Positions 27,621 to 35,898 are shown, numbered from the stretch's first letter. The stretch: 64,000 nt of DNA from Rhizobium sullae (GCF_025200715.1 NZ_CP104144.1:310001-374000); one strand, 5' to 3'. A program made the numbers and translations. Notes: generated by a model from the letters alone, not told the origin.

Positions 27621-28285
27621 GCGGCGGTTTCGACAGGCAGGCCGGCGGCCTTCCATTCGGGATAGCCGTCCTCAAGACGATGAACGCGATAGCCCCGCTC
27701 CCGCAAGGCGGCGACCGCCTCGAACGACAGGACGCAATAAGGACCGCGGCAATAGGCGACGATTTCCCGGTCCGCAGAAAGCTCGGCCAACCGGCGCTCG
27801 AGCTCGGCAAGCGGGATATTGAGCGCCCCGGGGAGATGTCCGAGCGCGAACTCGTCCTCCGGTCGAACATCAAGAACCGTGACAAGGCCATCCTGCAGCC
27901 TTGAGACCAACTCCTCCCGCGACACTGGCTCCAACGCGTCGCGAGCGCGGAAGTAGTCGGTCATAACGCGATTGACCTCGGCCACATTGCGCGCTCCCAC
28001 GCGACCGAGCGCCTGCATCAGCGCCACAACCTCGACATCGCCAGCGAGACGATAGAGCACATGCTTGCCGCGGCGCTCGGTCTCGACCAGGCGCGCACGC
28101 CGAAGGATCTGCAGATGACGCGACGTGTTGGCAAAGGTCAGGCTGGAGCGGGCGGAAAGTTCCTCGACGCTGCGTTCGCCTTGAGCGAGGTGCTCCAGCA
28201 GCTCGAGCCGGTGCGCATGACCGAGCGCTTGAGCCACCTCTGCGAGACTATTGTAGATCGCTTGTTTCGGTCCGGTGCTTGACAT
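27617..28285 (-). CDS. ArsR-type regulator fused to rhodanese domain
   Basis: 222 aa. N-terminal ArsR winged helix (about 10-95; HRLELLEHLAQGERSVEELS, SSLTFANTSRHLQILRRARL) and C-terminal rhodanese domain (about 115-220; VTVLDVRPEDEFALGHLPGA, IVAYCRGPYCVLSFEAVAAL). The active-site loop is C-R-G-P-Y-C, with two cysteines that could sense persulfide. Divergent from the metallo-beta-lactamase gene over 70 bases, so it likely represses that operon and its own until sulfane sulfur modifies the rhodanese Cys. Confidence 0.93.
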   Translation of the reverse strand: MSSTGPKQAIYNSLAEVAQALGHAHRLELLEHLAQGERSVEELSARSSLTFANTSRHLQILRRARLVETERRGKHVLYRLAGDVEVVALMQALGRVGARNVAEVNRVMTDYFRARDALEPVSREELVSRLQDGLVTVLDVRPEDEFALGHLPGALNIPLAELERRLAELSADREIVAYCRGPYCVLSFEAVAALRERGYRVHRLEDGYPEWKAAGLPVETAA

Positions 28286-28355
28286 GGGTCCTCTTCAGTG
28301 GAACATTCAGCGGAATGATTGAATGTTAACGCTTCGAGACAAGGAGTGCAAGCCC

Positions 28356-29093
28356 ATGATCCTCCGCCAGTTCCTTCACAAGGATCCCGTCGGCATCTCC
28401 TACCTCTTCGGCTGCGGCGGCAAGGCAGCAGGAGCTGTCGTCGATCCGGTCGGTGAGATCGAGCCCTATCTGCGCGCGGCCGAAGACGCCGGCATGCGCA
28501 TTCACTTCGTCATCGATACCCACGTCCATGCCGACCATATCTCCACGGGGCCGCAGCTCGCCGAGGCGTCCGGCGCCGAATACGTCCTTGCAGCGCACGC
28601 CGACGTCTCCTTTCCATTCAGAGGAGTGCGCGACGGTGATCTCCTCCCCCTTGGCAACGTCACCGCAACCGTGATGCACACACCCGGCCACACGCCCGAG
28701 CACATCTGTCTCCTCGTGAGCGACCACACGCGGGCTGAGGAGCCATGGTTCGTATTCACCGGCCACACCCTCATGGTCGGCGATCTCGGACGCACCGAGC
28801 TTGCCGTCAACGCCGAAGAGGGTGCAAAAGACCTGTTCCGGAGTGCGCGCCGGCTCAAGGCGCTTCCCGACTATGTCGAGGTGCTTGCCGGCGCCTATGC
28901 CGGCTCCGTCTGCGGCAGGCGCTTGAGCGGCAAACCCGGGTCCACCATCGGCTTCGAGAAGCGTCACAATCAGGCGTTTGGGATCGAAGACGAGGCGGAG
29001 TTCATCCACTACATGCTTGCCGAGATCCCGCCGGCGCCGCCAGAAGCCACACGGACCAGGGCTGCCAACTCCGGCCATATGGTGGCGGTCTGA
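28356..29093 (+). CDS. MBL-fold hydrolase, persulfide dioxygenase-like
   Basis: 245 aa from ATG 28356 (AAGGAG upstream). Metal motif THVHADH at about 61-67, then HTPGHTPEHICLLV and FTGHTLMVGDLGRTEL. Close to the ETHE1/Blh/CstB-N group, which oxidises glutathione persulfide to sulfite, though rhodanese-linked glyoxalase II-like members exist. First gene of the plus-strand sulfur operon; its stop is one base from the MFS start codon. Confidence 0.88.
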   Translation: MILRQFLHKDPVGISYLFGCGGKAAGAVVDPVGEIEPYLRAAEDAGMRIHFVIDTHVHADHISTGPQLAEASGAEYVLAAHADVSFPFRGVRDGDLLPLGNVTATVMHTPGHTPEHICLLVSDHTRAEEPWFVFTGHTLMVGDLGRTELAVNAEEGAKDLFRSARRLKALPDYVEVLAGAYAGSVCGRRLSGKPGSTIGFEKRHNQAFGIEDEAEFIHYMLAEIPPAPPEATRTRAANSGHMVAV

Positions 29094-29094
29094 C

Positions 29095-30396
29095 ATGACG
29101 GACGCAGCTCTAAACCCGCAACCTGCCGGCCCAGCTGTGAAGCTGGGGCTCAAGGAGAACTGGCCGCAATTCGCATTGCTCATTGTGATCAACGCCTTCG
29201 TCGGCGGCATGGTAGGGATAGAGCGCACGGTGATGCCGCTGATCGGTTCGGAGGAATTCCATCTTTCGTCGACGACCCTCATCGTCTCCTTCATCATCAG
29301 CTTCGGCGTGGTCAAGGCCTTCGCCAATCTCGTATCGGGCCAACTCGCCGACGCCTGGGGACGCAAGCGCGTTCTGGTGCTCGGCTGGCTCATCGGCTTG
29401 CCAGTCCCGTTCATCATCATCTGGGCACCAAGCTGGGAATGGGTGATTGCGGCCAACGCCCTTCTCGGCATCAACCAGGGGCTTGCCTGGTCGATGACCG
29501 TGATCATGAAGATCGATCTCGTCGGACCGAAGTCGCGCGGCCTTGCCGTCGGCCTCAACGAGTTCGCGGGCTACCTCGCCGTCGGTGTTACGGCGTTCCT
29601 CACCGGCTATCTCGCCTCGCAATACGGACTGCGGCCAGTGCCGATCTATCTCGGGATCGGATATGCGTTCCTTGGCGCCGCGCTGTCGATCCTGCTCGTC
29701 CGCGATACGCGCGACCATGTCCGGCTGGAGGTCTCGGGCCATGCGCAGCAATCCGCGCCGATCAGTTTCCGCGAGGTGTTCATGCTCACGTCGTTCAAGG
29801 ATCGCAACCTGTTCGCCGCATCGCAGGCCGGTCTCGTCAACAACCTCAATGACGGCATGAGCTGGGGTATCTTTCCCCTGTTCTTCGCTTCCTTCGGCCT
29901 CGGTGTCGAGCGCATCGGCATCCTGAAGGCAATCTATCCAGCCACCTGGGGCATCCTGCAGATCGCCACCGGCCCATTGAGCGATCGATGGGGGCGAAAG
30001 GGATTGATCGTCGCCGGCATGTGGGTGCAGGCCGTGGGCCTGTTCCTGACTGCGATGACACGCCAGTTCGAATGGTGGCTCCTCGGCAGCCTGCTTCTCG
30101 GCCTCGGCACAGCCATGGTCTATCCGAGCCTGATTGCCGCCGTGTCGGATGCCTCGCATCCGACCTGGCGTGCCCGTTCGCTCAGCGTCTATCGGTTCTG
30201 GCGAGATCTCGGCTACGCGATCGGCGCGCTCTCTGCAGGGCTCATCGCCGATCGCTTCGGACTTTCGGCAGCGATCGCGTCAATCGCCGCCTTGACCTTT
30301 GTCTCTGGCGTCATTGTTGCAGTGCTCATGCACGAGCGTGCGGCGAGCGCCCTTGATCTTGCGCAAGCATCCAAGCCGATCAGCGAAGTAGAATGA
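29095..30396 (+). CDS. MFS transporter
   Basis: 433 aa with about 12 membrane segments. The loop 2-3 motif GQLADAWGRKRVLVLGWLIG and its pseudo-repeat GPLSDRWGRKGLIVAGMWVQ are typical MFS signatures. Coupled to the persulfide-dioxygenase-like gene with a one-base gap. The family exports or imports small solutes; in this operon, export of sulfite/thiosulfate-like anions or a toxic metal-thiol species is possible but unproven. Confidence 0.9.
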   Translation: MTDAALNPQPAGPAVKLGLKENWPQFALLIVINAFVGGMVGIERTVMPLIGSEEFHLSSTTLIVSFIISFGVVKAFANLVSGQLADAWGRKRVLVLGWLIGLPVPFIIIWAPSWEWVIAANALLGINQGLAWSMTVIMKIDLVGPKSRGLAVGLNEFAGYLAVGVTAFLTGYLASQYGLRPVPIYLGIGYAFLGAALSILLVRDTRDHVRLEVSGHAQQSAPISFREVFMLTSFKDRNLFAASQAGLVNNLNDGMSWGIFPLFFASFGLGVERIGILKAIYPATWGILQIATGPLSDRWGRKGLIVAGMWVQAVGLFLTAMTRQFEWWLLGSLLLGLGTAMVYPSLIAAVSDASHPTWRARSLSVYRFWRDLGYAIGALSAGLIADRFGLSAAIASIAALTFVSGVIVAVLMHERAASALDLAQASKPISEVE

Positions 30397-30420
30397 TGTC
30401 GGTCAGGAATGGAGGAACCG

Positions 30421-30786
30421 ATGCGGAAAGTTCTGGTCAAAGCAATTGCCGCGGCGAGCGCGGCGCAGGTCCTCATGCCGAGCGCAGCCTGGGCGCAGGC
30501 GCCGTCAGACGCCGAACGGTACGCATGGGGTCCGCACATGATGTGGTGGGGCGGAGGCTGGTACGCCATGATATTCGGTCCGTTGTTCATGATCCTTTTT
30601 CTCGCGGTGCTGATCGCCGCCGTGGTCGTTCTCGTTCGCTGGCTGGGCGGGCCATGGCCGGGGACATTGCCGCCGCATCACGCCCCACCGGGTCGCACGC
30701 CGCTCGACATTCTCAAGGAGCGCTTTGCCCGCGGCGAGATCGACAAGGAAGAGTTTGAGGAACGGCGCCGCATACTCGGCGAATAA
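30421..30786 (+). CDS. SHOCT-domain membrane protein
   Basis: 121 aa from ATG 30421 (GGAGGAACC upstream). Signal-like start (MRKVLVKAIAAASAAQVLMP, AWAQA), one transmembrane helix (MIFGPLFMILFLAVLIAAVV) and a C-terminal SHOCT motif LDILKERFARGEIDKEEFEE. Between the MFS and DsrE genes in the same direction. SHOCT proteins are small membrane-associated adaptors without defined activity. Confidence 0.88.
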   Translation: MRKVLVKAIAAASAAQVLMPSAAWAQAPSDAERYAWGPHMMWWGGGWYAMIFGPLFMILFLAVLIAAVVVLVRWLGGPWPGTLPPHHAPPGRTPLDILKERFARGEIDKEEFEERRRILGE

Positions 30787-30863
30787 GCGGATTCGATCGA
30801 CAGATACGAGGCGCGAAAGTCGCTCCATGCCTGAAGGTCGGATCTTGTGAAGGAAGGACATCG

Positions 30864-31217
30864 ATGCAAATTCTGCTGATCTTGAACGATCCGCCCTATG
30901 GCACCGAACGCTGCTACAATGGCTTGCGCCTTGCACTCGCTCTCATCAAGAGCGAACCAGCGACGGTCGTGAGAGTGTTCCTCATGGCTGATGCAGTCGT
31001 GGCGGCGAAAGCCGGCCAGAAGACGCCCGACGGCTACTACAATGTCGAGCGCATGCTGAAGGGTGTGATTGCCGGAAAGGGAGAGATCCTGTTGTGCGGC
31101 ACGTGCATGGATGCGCGCGGCCTGACCGACGCTGACATCATGGCCGGCGCGAGGCGCAGTACGATGAACGAACTGGCAGCCGCCACGGCTGCCGCCGATA
31201 AAGTGCTGGTGTTCTGA
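30864..31217 (+). CDS. DsrE-family sulfur carrier-like protein
   Basis: 117 aa. DsrE/DsrF fold with FLMADAVVAAKAGQ and the cysteine motif LLCGTCMDARGL (C78 and C81). Such proteins carry sulfane sulfur as a cysteine persulfide. It lies four bases before the cysteine desulfurase gene, a natural sulfur donor, and downstream of the persulfide-oxidising MBL gene. AAGGAAGGAC precedes the ATG. Confidence 0.9.
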   Translation: MQILLILNDPPYGTERCYNGLRLALALIKSEPATVVRVFLMADAVVAAKAGQKTPDGYYNVERMLKGVIAGKGEILLCGTCMDARGLTDADIMAGARRSTMNELAAATAAADKVLVF

Positions 31218-31221
31218 TCCG

Positions 31222-32355
31222 ATGACCCCGATCTATCTCGACTACAACGCCAGCACGCCGATCGATCCGACGGTGGCCGCGGCAATGCGACCGTTCCTCG
31301 ATGAAGCCTTTGGCAATCCATCCAGCGGCCATTGGGCGAGCATGCCAGCAAAGGCTGCTTTGGATCATGCTCGCGGCCAGGTCGCCACGCTGCTCGGCGC
31401 CGCGGCCGACGAGATCGTGTTCACGAGCGGCGGCAGCGAGGCCAACAACCTGGCCATCAAGGGCACGTTCTTCGCGCTCCGGCACAAGGGCGAGCACATC
31501 ATCACCACCGCTATCGAGCATCCCGCTGTCCTGGCGCCCTGCCGGTTTCTCGAGCGGCTTGGCGCGACGGTGACCTACCTGCCTGTGGATCGGACCGGCA
31601 GGGTCGATCCCGAAGGCGTGCGGCGCGCAATCACGCCACACACCATCCTGATCAGCGTTATGCATGCCAACAACGAGGTCGGCACGATCCAGCCGATCGA
31701 GGAGATCGGCGCCATCGCCCGCGAGCACGGCATCCGGTTTCATACCGACGCTGCGCAATCGGTTGGCAAAATTCCGACCATGGTCGATGCGCTCAGTGTC
31801 GATCTGCTCACGATCGCCGGCCATAAGCTCTACGCGCCGAAAGGTGTCGGCGCGCTCTATGTCCGGCGTGGGGTCGAACTGGAGCCGCTGATCCATGGCG
31901 CCAGCCATGAGCAGGGTCGGCGCGCCGGCACCGAGAGCGCCCTGCTCGCCGTCGGTCTTGGCGCGGCCTGCGCCCTGGCGCAGGACCTCGCGCCGATGGA
32001 ACGTATCCGGGCCCCCCGCGATCGCTTCTGGCGCACCCTGCAGGATCACGTCGGCGATCGCGTCGTGTTGAATGGCCATGTCGAGCATCGTTTGCCCAAT
32101 ACCCTGAACGTCTCGTTCGTCGGTATGGTCGGGGCCGACGTGCTCGCCGGGCTCGACGGGGTTGCGGCATCGACCGGGTCGGCCTGCCATTCGGGCCGCG
32201 TCGAGCTTTCGCCCGTGCTCGCCGCCATGGGCGTGCCGGAGAGGATCGGTATGGGTGCTGTGCGCTTCAGCCTCGGCAGGGCAACAACCGAGGCTGAAAT
32301 CGACGCCGTTATCGATCGACTAGGGGCTATCTTAGTCCCCTCCACCAGCACCTGA
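31222..32355 (+). CDS. Cysteine desulfurase (NifS/IscS-like)
   Basis: 377 aa, class V aminotransferase fold. MTPIYLDYNASTPIDP start, SGGSEANNLAIKG, HTDAAQSVGKIP, PLP lysine in TIAGHKLYAPKG (K202), catalytic cysteine in STGSACHSG (C322). It makes enzyme-bound persulfide from L-cysteine. The operon supplies a likely acceptor (DsrE) and a persulfide oxidiser (MBL) rather than Fe-S scaffold genes, so the role is probably sulfur relay or sulfide defence. Confidence 0.93.
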   Translation: MTPIYLDYNASTPIDPTVAAAMRPFLDEAFGNPSSGHWASMPAKAALDHARGQVATLLGAAADEIVFTSGGSEANNLAIKGTFFALRHKGEHIITTAIEHPAVLAPCRFLERLGATVTYLPVDRTGRVDPEGVRRAITPHTILISVMHANNEVGTIQPIEEIGAIAREHGIRFHTDAAQSVGKIPTMVDALSVDLLTIAGHKLYAPKGVGALYVRRGVELEPLIHGASHEQGRRAGTESALLAVGLGAACALAQDLAPMERIRAPRDRFWRTLQDHVGDRVVLNGHVEHRLPNTLNVSFVGMVGADVLAGLDGVAASTGSACHSGRVELSPVLAAMGVPERIGMGAVRFSLGRATTEAEIDAVIDRLGAILVPSTST

Positions 32356-32442
32356 TCCACGCCGAATGAACGGTCCCAACAGGCGTTTGCTGCAGAACAA
32401 TTTCCGCACCCGACGGCGGCCGATCTGTCTCACGCCCACCTG

Positions 32443-32730
32443 ATGGCCGAGAACGGCGGAAACTTCGGCATTTCAGAAGTAAAAAACCGACTGAGACAGC
32501 TTGACTGTTCAGATAACCAGCTGAGCTCGGAAGCTGCTTCCTTTGCGCTGATCTCGGGATCGCGCCGGAACTGGAGCCACGGCCGGACCATGTCTTACCT
32601 CGGCTCGTGGCTGAAGGTTATCTCCGACGACAGGCGGGCGATTTTTCAGGCGGCGGCCCATTCCCAGCGTGCTGTCAACTTCCTACACGCTCTCCAGCCT
32701 ATTCAGGCCGACGAGAGAGCGGCGGCGTAG
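32443..32730 (+). pseudogene. C-terminal remnant of a second ardC
   Basis: The reading frame ends with MSYLGSWLKVISDDRRAIFQ and AAAHSQRAVNFLHALQP, which align with the last 45 residues of the intact ArdC at 25803-26726 (ARYIASWLEVLRSDKRAIFT, AASKAQQIADWMHAQQ). The upstream 45 codons do not match ArdC, so the catalytic and DNA-binding parts are gone. The two sequences differ clearly, so it comes from a different ardC allele. Confidence 0.72.
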
Positions 32731-32914
32731 GAGTCGTCAAAGTCGGTCGTGTCACCCGCATCGGCCGACCGGCCTTCCGGCTCTCTCTCTCCGCGAGGGC
32801 ATGCGGATCGGACGTGAGGCCGAGCTTCCCCCAGATCGATGGTTTCCGATCGGTAGCTTTCGGCTTCCGGGATTGCTTGATTTCGACGATAAACGGCTTT
32901 GTCTGCTGACGCAT
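32699..32914 (-). CDS. Small basic plasmid protein
   Basis: 71 aa from ATG 32914 (MRQQTKPFIVEIKQSRKPKA), preceded by AGGAT. The pattern of (K/R)PF(I/V)VEIK followed by basic residues and SIWG occurs in short hypothetical proteins of rhizobial plasmids, usually near ardC and DUF736; I know no function. The C-terminal coding end overlaps the 3' end of the ardC remnant on the other strand. Confidence 0.55.
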   Translation of the reverse strand: MRQQTKPFIVEIKQSRKPKATDRKPSIWGKLGLTSDPHALAERESRKAGRPMRVTRPTLTTPTPPLSRRPE

Positions 32915-33074
32915 AGATCCTCCAGGCGACGAATCGCGGTCCGACAATATCGCGTTGATGACAGGAGGCAACTGCCCGGGCGCCCGAGTTTGTCGCGTTC
33001 AAAGCGGACGCCTGACTCAGAGACAGGGCAAAGGCTCGCGGCTGCGATGTTCCGGCACGGTAACGCTCCGACGA

Positions 33075-33112
33075 CGGCCTGCCGCTGATCTGGTCGCGCC
33101 CCAACCGCGACT
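33075..33112 (+). pseudogene. Tail of a DUF736 gene
   Basis: This short plus-strand stretch encodes [12 protein letters not shown] and a stop, matching the end of the intact DUF736 protein ([10 protein letters not shown] at 34942-34971). Upstream sequence does not match. A GC-rich inverted repeat (GGCTCCGCCC...GGGCGGAGCC, 33126-33147) follows, as a hairpin also follows the intact gene. Confidence 0.6.
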
Positions 33113-33221
33113 GAGGTCCTCCAGGCTCCGCCCATCGGGCGGAGCCTCTGCCGCTGAGGCTTTTCCCGTCGTTTTCCCTTATTGGGTGAAAATGGATGGA
33201 AAAATGGAGTCCGTTGTGCCA

Positions 33222-33251
33222 TATCCCATTTGGATGGAAACGGATGGGATA
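33222..33251 (+). promoter_or_regulatory. Inverted repeat before the fic gene, probable operator
   Basis: TATCCCAT at 33222-33229 and ATGGGATA at 33244-33251, spaced 14 bases and ending four bases before the fic ATG. GGATGG recurs inside and upstream (AAAATGGATGGAAAAATGG near 33188). The spacing is suited to a dimeric helix-turn-helix protein, and the Fic protein itself has a C-terminal HTH, so autoregulation is plausible. Confidence 0.55.
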
Positions 33252-33255
33252 ATGG

Positions 33256-34311
33256 ATGACAGCCCTTGATCTCGCCAAATTGCGCATCTCGCCGGAGATC
33301 CTGTCGTTGATCGCCGAGATTGACGAATTTAAGGGTGCGTGGCGAGCGCTCGGTCGGATCGCGCCGGATCGGCTGTCCAGCCTGAGGCGGGTCGCGACGA
33401 TCGAAAGCATCGGCTCGTCGACGCGTATCGAAGGCGCAAAACTGAGCGACCGCGAAGTCGAGAGGTTACTCTCGAACCTCCGCATCGGCTCGTTCACCAG
33501 CCGCGACGAACAGGAGGTCGCAGGCTATGCCGAGGTGATGGAAACAATCTTCTCCGCCTTCGACGCGATCCCGCTTGACGAAAATCACATCCGCCAACTC
33601 CATCGGGATCTGCTGGCTCACTCGACTAAAGATGAGCGGCACAGGGGAAATTGGAAAACCCTTGCCAACAATGTCGAAGCCTTCGACGAAGATGGACGAA
33701 GCCTGGGCGTCGTCTTCGCGACAGCTTGCCCCTTCGATACGCCGCGTCGAATGTCGGAGCTGGTGGCGTGGCACCAGGCCCAGGAGAAGGATGGCACCTT
33801 CCACCCTCTGCTCATTGTCGCTGTCTTCGTTGTGGTCTTTCTGGAAATTCACCCTTTCCAGGATGGCAATGGCCGCTTGTCGCGAGCCTTGACCACTCTG
33901 CTCCTCCTTCGGGCGGGTTACTCCTACGTGCCGTACAGCTCTCTGGAAAGCGTTATCGAGCAGAACAAGGAAGCCTATTACCTCGCGCTTCGTCGAACGC
34001 AAGGCACAATCCGGACAGACCAACAGGACTGGAATCCGTGGGTCGAGTTTTTCCTCCGGAGCCTGCAGCGCCAAAAGCAGCGGCTCGAGCGCAAGATCGA
34101 GCGTGAACGCATCCTGCTGGGCGACCTGCCGGAGTTGTCGGTCGCAATCCTCGAACTGGCGCGTGAGCGTGGGCGCGTTACGGTGATGGACGCGGCCACG
34201 GCCACAGGCGCAAGCCGCAACACCGTCAAGGATCATCTTCGGGCGTTGACCGAGCAGGGGCATCTGACTCTTCATGGAGCGGGTCGTGGGACCTGGTACG
34301 GCCTGAACTAA
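33256..34311 (+). CDS. Fic family AMP transferase with C-terminal HTH
   Basis: 351 aa. N-terminal inhibitory helix SSTRIEGAKLS (S/T-x3-E-G type, about residue 55-65), Fic motif HPFQDGNGRLSRAL near residue 197-210, flap region PYSSLESVIEQNK, and a C-terminal winged helix (about 290-350; VTVMDAATATGASRNTVKDH, LRALTEQGHL). The intact motif predicts transfer of AMP to a protein hydroxyl, with built-in inhibition. No separate antitoxin gene is needed in this class. Target unknown; the HTH and adjacent palindrome suggest it controls its own gene. Confidence 0.9.
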   Translation: MTALDLAKLRISPEILSLIAEIDEFKGAWRALGRIAPDRLSSLRRVATIESIGSSTRIEGAKLSDREVERLLSNLRIGSFTSRDEQEVAGYAEVMETIFSAFDAIPLDENHIRQLHRDLLAHSTKDERHRGNWKTLANNVEAFDEDGRSLGVVFATACPFDTPRRMSELVAWHQAQEKDGTFHPLLIVAVFVVVFLEIHPFQDGNGRLSRALTTLLLLRAGYSYVPYSSLESVIEQNKEAYYLALRRTQGTIRTDQQDWNPWVEFFLRSLQRQKQRLERKIERERILLGDLPELSVAILELARERGRVTVMDAATATGASRNTVKDHLRALTEQGHLTLHGAGRGTWYGLN

Positions 34312-34473
34312 GGCCGGAGTGATTGGTCTGCAGATGCACCGAGATCGGCGCTATGGCCCAACTGTGCGCGGCCATTGCCACGTCCCTTTCCGGTTGTTAG
34401 GGGCGCTCCATCCGCGGGCTCGATGAGGCATGTCTGATCGGAGACCGGCTTCGCCTCGATCGTCCTCCCGCAA

Positions 34474-34585
34474 CGGCCCTCCGCAACTTTCTTCCCCTGA
34501 GCGCTGCGCGCCCATTCCTCGCGGTCCAAGAAAGCTGCTCCCGGCCGCCCTCCACTTCGTTTCGGCCCCTCCGGGGTGCGGTCCG
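34474..34585 (+). ncRNA. Structured leader, copy A, upstream of DUF736
   Basis: 5' arm 34474-34493 (CGGCC, GCA, CTTTCTT) pairs with 3' arm 34528-34547 (AAGAAAG, TGC, GGCCG) around a C-rich loop with GCGC and CCTCGCG. Then comes CCTCCACTTCGTTTCGGCC and a small hairpin CCCC-TCC-GGGG ending GTGCG. The same layout recurs at 35562-35665 with different but still paired bases, which is what a conserved RNA structure would show. It sits about 75 bases before the DUF736 start, so a cis-regulatory leader is likely. Confidence 0.5.
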
Positions 34586-34659
34586 ATCGTCACCGATCCT
34601 TGCGACAGCCATCGAGGCCGCGAAGGGCGCGGCCCGAAACAACCGAAAGGAATTTGGAC

Positions 34660-34971
34660 ATGGCTACCATCGGCACCTTCACCGCAAACGAAAGCGGCTT
34701 CACCGGCTCAATCCGCACCCTCGCACTCAACGTCAAGGCCCGCATCGCCCGCGTCGACAACCCCTCCGACAAGGGTCCGCACTTCCGCATCTACGCCGGC
34801 AACGTTGAGCTGGGCGCGGCCTGGCAGAAGCGCTCCAACGAGAGCGACCGCGACTACCTCTCGGTCAAGCTGGACGACCTGAGCTTCCCGGCCCCGATCT
34901 ACGCAACGCTCACCGAGGTCGAAGGCGAGGACGGTTACCAGCTGATCTGGTCCCGCCCCAATCGGGATTGA
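34660..34971 (+). CDS. DUF736 family protein
   Basis: 103 aa from ATG 34660 (GAAAGGAA upstream): [20 protein letters not shown], then [17 protein letters not shown] and [22 protein letters not shown]736 proteins are common small, soluble proteins of rhizobial plasmids, usually near conjugation or antirestriction genes; their biochemical role is not known. Preceded by a structured leader and followed by a hairpin. Confidence 0.92.
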   Translation: MATIGTFTANESGFTGSIRTLALNVKARIARVDNPSDKGPHFRIYAGNVELGAAWQKRSNESDRDYLSVKLDDLSFPAPIYATLTEVEGEDGYQLIWSRPNRD

Positions 34972-34983
34972 GATCCGGCCAAG

Positions 34984-35007
34984 GGCCCCGCCGCTTGAGG
35001 CGGGGCC
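34984..35007 (+). terminator. Hairpin after DUF736
   Basis: GGCCCCGCC at 34984-34992 and GGCGGGGCC at 34999-35007, a perfect 9-bp stem with a six-base loop starting 12 bases after the stop codon. No T-run, so terminator strength is uncertain. Confidence 0.6.
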
Positions 35008-35270
35008 AACAGGCCACTTTGAGAAAGCAGGCAACGGGCGTCGAGCCCGTTTCCAGCTTTTTGGGTGCCATACGGGGAGTTGGGTCTGCTCATATCGAGC
35101 CAATCGTGCCGTGGAGCCGGGCCAGCCTCAAGGACGAGCGGTTCCTCCAAAATGCTGGCGCATTTCGGCTCCCCCACTCACGGCCGCTGGCGGTCGCATG
35201 CGCGATCCTTGACCCTGACCCACCGCCACGCCGGCGGGCGTCATCTTTCTCAAACATCAAGGAGATGACG

Positions 35271-35432
35271 ATGATCGAACAACAAATCGAAGAACTGCGC
35301 GCCGAGCTGAACGCCTGCATTGAGCCCGCCGAGCGCCGCGAGATCGAGGCCGAGCTCGAAATTGCCCAGGCCGAGCTGATCGTGATGCTGGCCGAAAAGG
35401 ACGGTTCCATCGAGGCCGAGCCGCCCTTCTGA
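35271..35432 (+). CDS. 53-aa coiled-coil plasmid protein
   Basis: MIEQQIEELRAELNACIEPA, then REIEAELEIAQAELIVMLAE: heptad-like, strongly helical and acidic. ATG 35271 has AAGGAG six bases upstream; the ATG at 35265 directly abuts that site. Small hypothetical ORFs of this kind accompany DUF736 on rhizobial plasmids. Function unknown. Confidence 0.6.
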   Translation: MIEQQIEELRAELNACIEPAERREIEAELEIAQAELIVMLAEKDGSIEAEPPF

Positions 35433-35561
35433 GGGCGGCATATCACCAGCGCTGGGGACCGCCGCCATTCACAACACTGAGGGGAGCGATCCGCTGCAAT
35501 TCTCCTTTCGATCTCCTGTTATCGACATCGGGGATGCTGCATCCCGTCCGTCGCGCCGCAA

Positions 35562-35665
35562 CCTGCCGGCGCCAGAATTTTCCCCGCCGTGTTGCGCTCC
35601 TCGCGCGCCAAAATTTTGTCGCCGGCAGGTCCTCCACTCTCGTTTCGGCCTTTCAGGTGCGCCCC
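35562..35665 (+). ncRNA. Structured leader, copy B
   Basis: The arms at 35562-35581 (CCTGCCGGCG...GAATTTT) and 35610-35629 (AAAATTTT...CGCCGGCAGG) give a 20-bp stem with one mismatch and one G-U pair. The loop contains CCCCG, GCGC and CCTCGCGCG like copy A. Downstream is CCTCCACTCTCGTTTCGGCC and a small hairpin CCT-TTC-AGG followed by TGCG, again as in copy A with compensating changes. The 57-aa gene begins 60 bases later. Confidence 0.5.
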
Positions 35666-35724
35666 TCCTTGTCCGTCATGCGGCCTATCCCCGCGATATC
35701 CGCATTTCGAAAGGAAAGAATACC

Positions 35725-35898
35725 GTGCGACAGCTCGCTCAATTCCTCACCGCCACCGGCCGTCGGCTCCGCGTCCTCGGCAAGGTGATCAGTCACTTCT
35801 TCCGCAAGGGGAAACTCGGTCTCAATCTCGCAATCAAGATTCCGTTCTTCGTCGAGATCGAGGCGTCGTTCGAGACCGACTGGAACCGGCGCGAATGA
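35725..35898 (+). CDS. 57-aa plasmid protein (GTG start)
   Basis: Reads (V/M)RQLAQFLTATGRRLRVLGK and later FFRKGKLGLNLAIKIPFFVE, ending TDWNRRE. GTG 35725 is preceded by GAAAGGAAAG. Amphipathic, basic at the N-terminus. Coding is supported by the ribosome site and by the leader it shares with DUF736. No known domain. Confidence 0.55.
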   Translation: MRQLAQFLTATGRRLRVLGKVISHFFRKGKLGLNLAIKIPFFVEIEASFETDWNRRE

